Shown: piece after piece, positions 42,361 to 50,917 of the stretch | How positions within the stretch are numbered: position 1 is the first letter of the stretch | Layout: every line of letters begins with the position of its first letter | Assembly (NCBI GenBank): GCA_036505215.1 | Contig: DASXTW010000176.1 | Location: forward strand, 8,903-72,902 | Length of the DNA stretch: 64,000 nt | Direction of reading: 5' to 3' | Source: DASXTW01 sp036505215 | GTDB taxonomy: Bacteria > Actinomycetota > UBA4738 | The notes under the pieces: model-generated | What the model was told of the DNA's origin: nothing | Database searches by the model: none | Seen by the model: only the letters and a program-made list of their open reading frames with translations | Translations under genes and position numbers: made by a program

Positions 42361-43097
42361 GCTTCCTGCCCGACCTCGACCTGGACCGGCTTCCCCGTCA
42401 CGTGGCCATCGTCATGGACGGCAACGGCCGGTGGGCCAGGCAGCGGGGTCTTCCCCGGACCAAGGGCCACGAGGCCGGCGAGGAGGCCCTGTACGACGTG
42501 GTGCTCGGTGCCCTCGACATCGGGCTCTCCAACCTGACCGTGTACGCGTTCTCCACCGAAAACTGGAAGCGCCCCAGGTCGGAGGTCCGCTTCCTCATCA
42601 ACTTCAACCGCACCCTGCTCCGAAAGCGGCGCGACGAGTTGCACGAGCGGGGCGCCCGCGTCCTGTTCCTCGGTCGCCGCGATGACTGGCGGATCCCCAA
42701 GTCGGTCCTGCGGGAGATGGAGGAGGGGGAGCGCCTCACCCGGCATAACACCAAGATGACGTTGACCATCGCCTTCAACTATGGAGGTCGTACGGAGATC
42801 GTCGACGCGGTCAAGAAGCTGCTCGCCGAGCACGATGCAGGAAGGCTCAAGGGTCAGCGCCTCGGTGCGGAGAGCATCTCGGCTCGGCTGTACCATCCCG
42901 AGATGCCTGATCCTGACCTGCTCATCCGTACAGGGGGGGAGATGCGCATCTCGAACTTCTTGCTGTGGCAGGCCGCGTATGCGGAGCTGTGGTTCACCCC
43001 TGTGTACTGGCCTGACTTCAACCGCGAGAACCTGTACGAGGCCATCCGGGACTATCAGAAACGCGATCGGCGGTTCGGCACAGTCGAAGACCAGTAG
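42357..43097 (+). CDS. uppS: Isoprenyl transferase (undecaprenyl diphosphate synthase type)
   Basis: This 246-residue cis-prenyltransferase carries HVAIVMDGNGRWARQRGLPR, with the Asp of MDGNGRWA as the magnesium ligand. The FSTENWKRP block, FNYGGR and the C-terminal RTGGEMRISNFLLWQ, then FTPVYWPDF also match the family. It builds the lipid carrier used for peptidoglycan and other wall polymers. Chain length cannot be read by eye; Actinomycetota often make decaprenyl as well as shorter products. The ATG overlaps the recO stop. Confidence 0.95.
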   Translation: MSFLPDLDLDRLPRHVAIVMDGNGRWARQRGLPRTKGHEAGEEALYDVVLGALDIGLSNLTVYAFSTENWKRPRSEVRFLINFNRTLLRKRRDELHERGARVLFLGRRDDWRIPKSVLREMEEGERLTRHNTKMTLTIAFNYGGRTEIVDAVKKLLAEHDAGRLKGQRLGAESISARLYHPEMPDPDLLIRTGGEMRISNFLLWQAAYAELWFTPVYWPDFNRENLYEAIRDYQKRDRRFGTVEDQ

Positions 43098-43124
43098 CGG
43101 ACAACCCACCTACTTCACGCGGCG

Positions 43125-43130
43125 TATGAT
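43125..43130 (+). promoter_or_regulatory. Putative leaderless promoter (-10 TATGAT)
   Basis: TATGAT ends eight bases before the ATG at 43139 and differs from TATAAT at one position. There is no ribosome binding site or clear -35. Confidence 0.5.
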
Positions 43131-43138
43131 CAGACGGC

Positions 43139-43603
43139 ATGCAGCTGTACTTCGCGTATGGATCGAACATGGACGTCCGCCACATGACGAGCCGGGTCCC
43201 GGGTGCGCGCGTGTTCGGATATGCCAGGTTGGATGGCTTTCGGCTGTCGTTCAGCGTCTACTCCACCGAGTGGGAGGGTGGGGCGGCCAATCTGGAATTG
43301 GATCCCGAGGCGCACGTGTGGGGAGTGCTCTGGGAGGTGCCAGAGGACAGGACGGGTGGGCTGGACGCCTTTCAGGGACATCCGACGTTCTTCCGCAAGG
43401 AGGACGTGGTCGTGGAGGGTCCGGAGGGTCCAGCGATCGCCTGGACGTACCGGGTGGCGCATCAGGAGGGCACTTACGTCCGTCCCACCGATGTCTACGT
43501 GCAACTGTTGCGCTCGGCCATCAGGACGCACGGTCTGCCGCCCGAGGCGCTGGACATGGTCGACCGCGCGGCCCGCCCACCCAAGCCGTCCATCTCTACC
43601 TGA
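43139..43603 (+). CDS. Gamma-glutamylcyclotransferase-like (AIG2/GGCT fold) protein
   Basis: This 154-residue protein begins MQLYFAYGSNMDVRHM, the substrate loop of the cyclotransferase fold (YGSN), with the downstream GVLWEVPED and LDAFQGHP blocks of the family. Glu residues that could act as the general base lie in VVVEGPEGP. Relatives release 5-oxoproline from gamma-glutamyl amines or peptides. The true substrate is uncertain. The gene follows uppS by 41 bases but seems to have its own leaderless promoter. Confidence 0.85.
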   Translation: MQLYFAYGSNMDVRHMTSRVPGARVFGYARLDGFRLSFSVYSTEWEGGAANLELDPEAHVWGVLWEVPEDRTGGLDAFQGHPTFFRKEDVVVEGPEGPAIAWTYRVAHQEGTYVRPTDVYVQLLRSAIRTHGLPPEALDMVDRAARPPKPSIST

Positions 43604-43625
43604 GAAATTCGGGCTGCTCTCTCGC

Positions 43626-44111
43626 TCACGTGGAGCTATCTTCGGGGGTAGAAGCTAGGAGCCGCTCCTGCGCTTCAGCTTCCGAGAGGTCCTCCTTGTG
43701 GGTCGCGATCCACCACACGTGGCCGAACGGATCGGCGACACCTCCCATCCGGTCGCCCCACCATTGATCCTTCGCCGGGACGAGGACCGTGGCCCCGGCA
43801 GCGACCGCCCGCTCCATCACCGCATCGACGTCTTCCACGTAGAGGTAGAGGTGCGCGCTGGTGGCTGGCAGGGCGTTGGGGCTCTTGGCAACGAGCCCCT
43901 CGAAGGAATACTCCTCGCTCATCATGAGGATGGAGTCACCGATGCTTACCTCGGCGTGGTGAGTCCGGCCGCTCGCTTCCCTGTGGTGCTCGACCTCAAC
44001 CGCGCCGAACGCGTCCTCGTAGAACGCGATGGCGCGCACCGCATCGGAAACGATCACATAGGGTGTCAGGCTGTGGTACCGCTCCGGAATCGGTCGGGCT
44101 GGTGCGGCCAT
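43626..44111 (-). CDS. VOC superfamily (PhnB/glyoxalase-like) protein
   Basis: The 161-residue protein has paired beta-alpha-beta-beta-beta modules (LTPYVIVSDAVRAIAFYEDAFGAVE, AHLYLYVEDVDAVMERAVAAGATVL) and ends with WGDRMGGVADPFGHVWWIATHKEDL, typical of the PhnB-like branch. These metal-binding folds include isomerases, dioxygenases and resistance proteins; no specific activity can be assigned. An ATG at 44123 in the same frame would touch the AAAGG site directly, so the ATG at 44111 is preferred. Confidence 0.85.
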   Translation of the reverse strand: MAAPARPIPERYHSLTPYVIVSDAVRAIAFYEDAFGAVEVEHHREASGRTHHAEVSIGDSILMMSEEYSFEGLVAKSPNALPATSAHLYLYVEDVDAVMERAVAAGATVLVPAKDQWWGDRMGGVADPFGHVWWIATHKEDLSEAEAQERLLASTPEDSST

Positions 44112-44201
44112 CAGCGATCGCATCCTTTCGTAACCGTCGTCCCGGCAACACTAAGGTGAAGCCTGGCGTCACGTATTGGATGGATGTTTCCAAGTCGACG
44201 T

Positions 44202-45024
44202 TTACCGAGCGAGTATCGAAAGGCCGTCCGCCGAACGGTTCGCTGTGAAAGCGGTCGGCGTGATACCCGCGAAGTCGAGGAAGTCCCGGATCAGGTGTGC
44301 CTGGTCGAAGTAGCCGAACTCCTCTGCGAGCCGGCCCCAGTCGGGCGATTCAAGTGCCCGCACGTGCTCGACCAGCCGCCCGAAGCGCACCACGCGCGCC
44401 GCTGTCTTCGGCGTCAGTCCGACCTCGTCGCGAAAGCGCGCACTGAACCGCTTACGGCTCCAGCCGAGTTGACGGGCCAGCGAGCCCACTGCGACGGCGC
44501 CCGTCGTTTCCTCCAACCTGCGCCAAGCCCAATCCACGCCCGACGACACCGGGCGTGCCCGCGCGAGCCGCCGGGAAAGGAACGTGTTGACGATCTGGAA
44601 GCGCTCCGTCCATGACCCCGCGCCTTCGAGTTGCTCGACGAGATGCGGTGCACCAGGCCCGAGGAGGTCAGCGAGGTCGACCACCTTGTTCGCCAGTTCG
44701 TGCATGGGGAGGCCGAATAGCCTTCGAGCGCCGAGTGGCGTCAGGTCGACTTGAAGGCACGACGCTGTGCCGAGGGGCTCGACGAGCGCAAACCGATTGT
44801 GGAGCCCTGACGAAGCCCCTTCGAAGATTCACCCAGCGATAGCCGTCGGCTGGCGCCGCGACCCGCCAGCCCGCACCAAATTCGATGATCAGTGGCACCC
44901 GAGCAGACGGTGTCTCGAGGCGCGGGGGACCGGTGGCGCGTACCTGCGCAAACGCCTGATACCGAACGACGGATTCTCCAAGGACCCGCCATGGCCGGGC
45001 GATCTCATGCTCGTAGGCGGGCAT
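44202..45024 (-). pseudogene. AraC family regulator (DUF6597-type N-terminus) broken by a one-base frameshift
   Basis: Two frames together encode one protein. The N-terminal part, starting MPAYEHEIARPWRVLGESVV, reads to GYRWV near 44830. The same reading then turns to noise, while the frame one base over continues with FEGASSGLHNRFALVEPLG, CLQVDLTPLGARRLFGLPMHELAN and the C-terminal AraC helix-turn-helix pair (VGSLARQLGWSRKRFSARFRDEVG). The span is 823 bases, one more than a multiple of three, and an extra A around 44821-44826 explains it. An intact product would be about 274 residues. The break may be a true mutation or an assembly error. An ATG at 45060 is an alternative start. Confidence 0.8.
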
Positions 45025-45206
45025 GGGCAGCGTCTTTCCACCAGGGGGCGACCGATACATGTCCTTAAGGATGTGTGAGAAGGATCAGTGGATCAAGATG
45101 CGGGCGAACGTCGCCTTTCGCGTCTCGAGGGCCAAACCCAGGATTGACCAATATCATGGTGGTCACGCCAGCGGCTGCAGCCAGCGGCCGGGAAAGGAGT
45201 CACCTC

Positions 45207-46574
<1,368 letters not shown>

Positions 46575-46618
46575 AGATCCGGTCCTCCGAGTCGCCGGGC
46601 ACGACTCCTCCCGCCCCC

Positions 46619-46834
46619 GTGCCGGAGGCTCCGCAGTCACATCGGCGGTTGCCTTCGATCACACCCTTGCGGTTATACGTGGTCGCGTTCCTGCTGTTCC
46701 TGGGAGCGACGGTGGCGGTTGCCCTGGGCCAGTACTCCGCGGGAAGCAAGGTCGCCCCCCTGACCTCGATCGGGCTCTCGGCTGGAGCGGTCGTCCTCAC
46801 CATCATCGCGGTGGCGGCCCGTCCACGACGGTGA
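46619..46834 (+). CDS. Small two-helix membrane protein
   Basis: This 71-residue frame has a short polar N-terminus and two hydrophobic stretches (about 18-36 and 46-65: LYVVAFLLFLGATVAVAL and TSIGLSAGAVVLTIIAVAA), ending RPRR. It lies 44 bases after glyS, and the next gene starts ten bases after it. I do not recognise a family. The hydrophobic pattern and tight spacing support a real gene, but the GTG start has no clear ribosome site. Confidence 0.55.
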   Translation: MPEAPQSHRRLPSITPLRLYVVAFLLFLGATVAVALGQYSAGSKVAPLTSIGLSAGAVVLTIIAVAARPRR

Positions 46835-46844
46835 CCCCTCGGCC

Positions 46845-48149
46845 GTGACCCGTCGAGCACTGTCGGGCTTCCTGACAGTCCTGTTCCTGGCGGGGGCGTG
46901 CACCGGAGCCAAGCCGTCGCCGGTGGCCTCCGGGTCGCGGTCGCCGTCAGCATCGGCGTCGGCAGGCGTCTCGCCCTCCGCGTCCCCCGCGAAGTCAGCC
47001 GGAGTCGATCCGCTGTGCAAACCCCCTCCTCCGGAGAAGCCCAGCTCGAAGAAGGGAGGCGGCCTCCCGCGGGCGATTGCCAAGATCGCGGACCAGGTCC
47101 AAGAGGTTCGCGGCCTCTCGTTCAAGCGACCGGTCTCACCTGAACCGGTGTCTCGCCAGCAGATGGCCAGGATGCTCACCGACTCCTACGAGGAGAACTA
47201 CCCGAAGGATCAGGCCGCCGCCGAGGGGAGGGCCCTCGTAACGATGGGAGCTCTCCCCGCGGGCACCGACCTGTACAAAGCCGTGCTCGCCTTCGGGACG
47301 AGCCAGATCCTGGGCTTCTACGACACCCAGACCCATAGATTGGTGTTCCAGAGCAACAAGGCGTTCTCTCCGCTCGCCCGATTCACCCTCTCCCACGAAC
47401 TGACCCACGCGCTCCAGGACCAGAACTTCGGGCTGGGTCGGCTGGATCGGCTGAACCGGACGTGCCGGGACGACCGGGCCGAGGCGTTCCTGTCGCTGAT
47501 CGAAGGGGATGCCGTCGTGTCCCAGATCCGATGGGCTCGGGCGAATCTGTCGAACGACGAGATCCAGCAGATCCAAAGCGAAGCGGCCCGGATCCCCCCT
47601 CCTCCGGCGTCCGTTCCCAGGTTCGTGCAGGAGGTGTTCGGCTTCCCGTACGACGCGGGTCAGGTGTTCGTCCAGGACATCCTGGCCCGGGGTGGCCTGG
47701 ATGCCCTCGATGCCGCTCTACGCCATCCGCCGATCTCCACCGAACAGGTGCTTCACCCGGCCAAGTATCCGAAGGACACTCCAAGGGACGTTCATGCACC
47801 AGACATCTCGGCGAGGCTGGGGAAGGGCTGGAAGGCCATCGACTTCTCCGACGTGGGGGAGGGATTCCTCCGGGAAATGTTCCAGCTCGAGCTGCCCGCC
47901 CCCGAGGCGCGGCAGGCAGCCGCAGGTTGGGATGGTGGCCAGTACCGTGCCTTCGGAAAGGGCGCCCGGACCGCGGTCCTACTCACGACCGTGTGGGATA
48001 CGGGGCGGGATGCTCGGGAGTTCTCCGACACCATGCAACGGTGGGTGCGACATCGGCGGGCGAAGGCCGTCCGAATGGGTGCGTCGGTGAACGTCCTGTT
48101 CGCCTCCGACGCGGCCACACTGCGACTGCTTGAGACGGCCGTCGGCTAG
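46845..48149 (+). CDS. Lipoprotein with HExxH zinc-peptidase-like motif
   Basis: This 434-residue protein has a lipoprotein signal (lipobox LAGAC, Cys19), a Ser/Pro/Ala-rich tether to about residue 65, and a soluble domain. SHELTHALQDQNF puts a zinc motif at His184-Glu185-His188; Glu220 in IEGDA is well placed as third ligand, suggesting a gluzincin-like fold. It should sit on the outer face of the membrane. The start is GTG. Substrate and peptidase activity are unproven. Its stop shares the palindrome CTAG (48146-48149) with the stop of the convergent cupin gene. Confidence 0.78.
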   Translation: MTRRALSGFLTVLFLAGACTGAKPSPVASGSRSPSASASAGVSPSASPAKSAGVDPLCKPPPPEKPSSKKGGGLPRAIAKIADQVQEVRGLSFKRPVSPEPVSRQQMARMLTDSYEENYPKDQAAAEGRALVTMGALPAGTDLYKAVLAFGTSQILGFYDTQTHRLVFQSNKAFSPLARFTLSHELTHALQDQNFGLGRLDRLNRTCRDDRAEAFLSLIEGDAVVSQIRWARANLSNDEIQQIQSEAARIPPPPASVPRFVQEVFGFPYDAGQVFVQDILARGGLDALDAALRHPPISTEQVLHPAKYPKDTPRDVHAPDISARLGKGWKAIDFSDVGEGFLREMFQLELPAPEARQAAAGWDGGQYRAFGKGARTAVLLTTVWDTGRDAREFSDTMQRWVRHRRAKAVRMGASVNVLFASDAATLRLLETAVG

Positions 48150-48880
48150 CGGCGATCCGCGAGCATGTCCTTCTTGTCGGCAGGCGACCCCGGGGGACTG
48201 AACACGCCGAGGACCTTCAAGAGCCCGGGGCCCTGGTTCTCCAGGCAGTGAGATGTGCTCGGCGGAAGGAAGATGCTGGTGCCCGGCCGGATCGGAGTCG
48301 TCGAGTCTTCGGCATGCACCAGACCTTCGCCATCGAGGACGTAGATGGCCTCTTCGTAGGCGTGTGTATGGGGCGGGGCCTTGCTCCTGCCGATGAACCC
48401 GACGAACTGGGTCACGTGATCTGACTCGATCAGCAGCTTGAAGTATCGATCCTCGCCGGCCGAGAGTTGCTGGCGCTCGTCCTCATGCAGAGGGGTGATG
48501 GGAAGGTCGCGAGCTTCCATCGTGAAGAATCCGTCGAACGGCGGAGGCGACAACACCGAGACGACCATGAGGTCCTCCGTGCCCGTGTTGACCAGGTGGG
48601 CCGGTACCTTGGAGGGCACCAGGGCTGCGGTGCCGGGGCGAATGGAGTTCTTTGCTTCCCCAAGCCCAGAGACGAGCAGGCCGGACCCACGGGCCACGTA
48701 CAGCACGTCGTCGGCTCCGGGATGACCGACAGCGCAGCTCGCACCGGGGGCGAGCTCGAGCACCCTCTGGAGGAGCCCCTCGCTCCCGGCTGCGGGATCC
48801 AGGAGAACCTGGAACGAGCCGGCCGGTGCCTGAAGCGGTTGCCCCACTCCACCAGGCTGTCTGACGAGCGCCCCAGCCAT
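48146..48880 (-). CDS. Two-domain cupin protein
   Basis: The 244-residue protein has two cupin barrels. The second has clear metal-ligand motifs (PPHTHAYEEAIYVLDGEGLV and later PSTSHCLENQG); the first has CAVGHPGADDVLYVARGSGLLV and PAHLVNTG, with fewer His ligands. Bicupins include dioxygenases, isomerases and sugar or acid modifying enzymes. The ATG overlaps the TGA of the cyclase-family gene by one base, so it is the last gene of the minus-strand operon. It probably acts on the same metabolite. Confidence 0.85.
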   Translation of the reverse strand: MAGALVRQPGGVGQPLQAPAGSFQVLLDPAAGSEGLLQRVLELAPGASCAVGHPGADDVLYVARGSGLLVSGLGEAKNSIRPGTAALVPSKVPAHLVNTGTEDLMVVSVLSPPPFDGFFTMEARDLPITPLHEDERQQLSAGEDRYFKLLIESDHVTQFVGFIGRSKAPPHTHAYEEAIYVLDGEGLVHAEDSTTPIRPGTSIFLPPSTSHCLENQGPGLLKVLGVFSPPGSPADKKDMLADRR

Positions 48881-49653
48881 CAGCCTGGCGCCAGGGCGTA
48901 CACACGGGCCGGGCTGCCTGATCCCTTCACGATCTTGAGCGGCGCCACGATGAGGACCGAGCCGGTGGGCGGCAGCGAGGCCAGGTTGGCCAGCTGGGTC
49001 AGACCGTACTTGCCGGCTCCGAGGACGAAGGCGTGGCACGGGAAAGCGGGATCGAAGGAAAAGGCCTGTCCCGCATCGGTTCCCACAGTCTCAACACCGA
49101 TGCCCACAATGGGGGCCTCCTCCGCGAGCCACCGGGCGCAGTCGATGGCGACCCCCGGCGTGTGGGCGCCCCCCGAGTCGGCGTTCAGGAAGGCCTGCTG
49201 GTCGTGAGCACGGGAGTCCCAGCCCGACCGGTACAGCAGCCAACCACCCTCAGGCAGGGCCCCATGCTCCTTCTCGAACCCCTTGACGTCGTCGATTGTC
49301 AGCAGGTAGTCCGAGTTGGCCTGAGCCTCCGCGACCTTGTCGATGACCACGGCCGGCCCGATGAGCCGCTCCACCGGGATCTGTGAGACGTCATCCTTGT
49401 CCTTGCCGGTGACCCAGTGGATGGGGGCGTCGAGGTGGGTTCCCACGTGCTCGCCGCCCTCGAACCAGTTCCAGTACCAGGCCGGCCCCTGTTCGTCGTA
49501 GTGGCTGATCTCGTGCATCAGCCACCCTGGCGTGTTCGCCAGCGGGGGAGGAAGCTGGATGATCGGGGTCGCCTCCGACAGGGGCTGGGTGAGATCGATC
49601 ACCCGCACGCTGCGGGAGCTGAGGGCGTCGACGAGTGAGGCCAGCATATCCAC
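48880..49653 (-). CDS. Cyclase family protein (kynurenine formamidase-like hydrolase)
   Basis: This 257-residue protein has the family's metal-binding signature at His69-x3-His73-x-Asp75 in EHVGTHLDAPIHW, preceded by DLTQPLSEATP. Members hydrolyse N-formylkynurenine, isatin or other amide and lactam bonds using manganese or zinc. The GTG start has AGGAGG about eight bases upstream. It lies between a split ThDP enzyme and a cupin, so it may act on the ring or amide of the same compound; the substrate is unknown. Confidence 0.88.
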   Translation of the reverse strand: MDMLASLVDALSSRSVRVIDLTQPLSEATPIIQLPPPLANTPGWLMHEISHYDEQGPAWYWNWFEGGEHVGTHLDAPIHWVTGKDKDDVSQIPVERLIGPAVVIDKVAEAQANSDYLLTIDDVKGFEKEHGALPEGGWLLYRSGWDSRAHDQQAFLNADSGGAHTPGVAIDCARWLAEEAPIVGIGVETVGTDAGQAFSFDPAFPCHAFVLGAGKYGLTQLANLASLPPTGSVLIVAPLKIVKGSGSPARVYALAPG

Positions 49654-49665
49654 GGCTTTCCCTCC

Positions 49666-50244
49666 TCAGGGGTCAGGCTCCTCGGGGACGCGCAAGGCGC
49701 GGGCGAACTCGAACCGGTTCTCCAGCAGGTGAAGGTCCATGTGGAAGCTGGCCGGTCCGACCGGCTCCACCTTGGCCACGACGCAGGCCAGGTGATCCGC
49801 GGCGAGGGCCTTCTTGGCCGAATCCGCAAATTCGTCAATCTCCTTGACCATCCTGGCATCCTCGATGCCCGAGGCTCGGGCGATGCCGGCCAGGTCCGAG
49901 CCTGTGGAGGTGGCCGTGGGGAAGCCGCCCACCGACAACAGGCTCTCGTTGTCGAACACGATGTGGGTGAGGTTCGGGGGGGCGTATCGGGCCATCGTGG
50001 TGAGGCCACCCAGGTTCATCAGGACCGAGCCGTCCCCGTCGATCACAACGACCTTCCGATCGGGCTGGCCAAGCGCGATCCCCAGGCCCATGGATGAAGC
50101 GAGACCCATGGCGTGTTCCAGGTAGAAGAAGTTCGCTCGATGCCCCAACGAGTACAGCTCGACGGCCACCGCCCCCATGATGGTGACGACGGCACAGTCG
50201 GTCAGTTCGTCGTAGATCGTTTCGAGGCACTCGATCCGCTTCAC
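49666..50244 (-). CDS. ThDP-dependent decarboxylase, cofactor-binding subunit (ComE/beta type)
   Basis: The 192-residue protein carries the thiamin diphosphate motif starting GDGSVLMNLGGL and the HAMGLASSMGLGIALG block seen in the C-terminal half of sulfopyruvate and phosphonopyruvate decarboxylases. With the next gene upstream it makes a split alpha/beta enzyme that decarboxylates a 2-oxo acid to an aldehyde. The GTG start has GAGGACGG upstream. The substrate cannot be read from the sequence; no coenzyme M genes are nearby, so sulfopyruvate is not assumed. Confidence 0.85.
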   Translation of the reverse strand: MKRIECLETIYDELTDCAVVTIMGAVAVELYSLGHRANFFYLEHAMGLASSMGLGIALGQPDRKVVVIDGDGSVLMNLGGLTTMARYAPPNLTHIVFDNESLLSVGGFPTATSTGSDLAGIARASGIEDARMVKEIDEFADSAKKALAADHLACVVAKVEPVGPASFHMDLHLLENRFEFARALRVPEEPDP

Positions 50245-50263
50245 GGCCCGTCCTCAGTCTGGG

Positions 50264-50785
50264 TCACGCGGCCGGCTCCTCCCACATCAAGTCTCGCGAA
50301 AGAAGGAGAGCCACCGGGGAAAGTGACGCGTGGGCCAGCGTGATCGCTTTGGCTACCTTGCCCTCGACCTCGCCCGGATGCGTCAGGTCTTCGCGCACGA
50401 TCCCGAGAGCGTCCAGCGTTCGCCGCGTGAACTTGCCGCCCTCCGTCTGCCAGGGATCCCGCTCGCCGAGGAAGCCGCGGTCACTGATCAGCATGAGCAG
50501 CGGGATCTTGTACAGCATGGCCCCCGAGACGATCCCGTTGATCGCTGCGAAGAACCCGTGGTTCTGCATCAGCATGGCCGTCTTCAGCCCCGCCAGATGG
50601 GCGCCCATCGAGATGCCCACGCCCTCCTCTTCCTTGGCCAGTCGGACCAGGGACATCTCGGGGTCGTTCTCGGCCATCCGGATCAGGTGAACCAGCCAGG
50701 TCTCCGGAAGCGCCGAGACCAAGCGGACGCCGGACGACTTGAGCGCCTCGTACACGACCTTCGAGCTCGACTCCGATACAGGCAT
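50264..50785 (-). CDS. ThDP-dependent decarboxylase, N-terminal (PYR) subunit (ComD/alpha type)
   Basis: The 173-residue protein matches the PYR domain of ThDP decarboxylases: VYEALKSSGVRLVSALPETWL, the catalytic Glu region LAKEEEGVGISMGAHLAG, and NHGFFAAINGI. It pairs with the cofactor-binding subunit 19 bases downstream, an arrangement known from split sulfopyruvate decarboxylase. The ATG at 50785 is preferred to a GTG at 50812. This gene heads the four-gene minus-strand operon, divergent from ppdK. Confidence 0.85.
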   Translation of the reverse strand: MPVSESSSKVVYEALKSSGVRLVSALPETWLVHLIRMAENDPEMSLVRLAKEEEGVGISMGAHLAGLKTAMLMQNHGFFAAINGIVSGAMLYKIPLLMLISDRGFLGERDPWQTEGGKFTRRTLDALGIVREDLTHPGEVEGKVAKAITLAHASLSPVALLLSRDLMWEEPAA

Positions 50786-50917
50786 GAGCAGATCCTGGAG
50801 CAACGAAACCACGGGCGGCGGGGAGTTCGCAATCGGCCCTCCAGGGAAGGGGTCCTGAGGGCATGGGCCCGGTCGGTAGACTGAACGGGATCCAGGAGAG
50901 CTGGGAGGAGTTCAACC

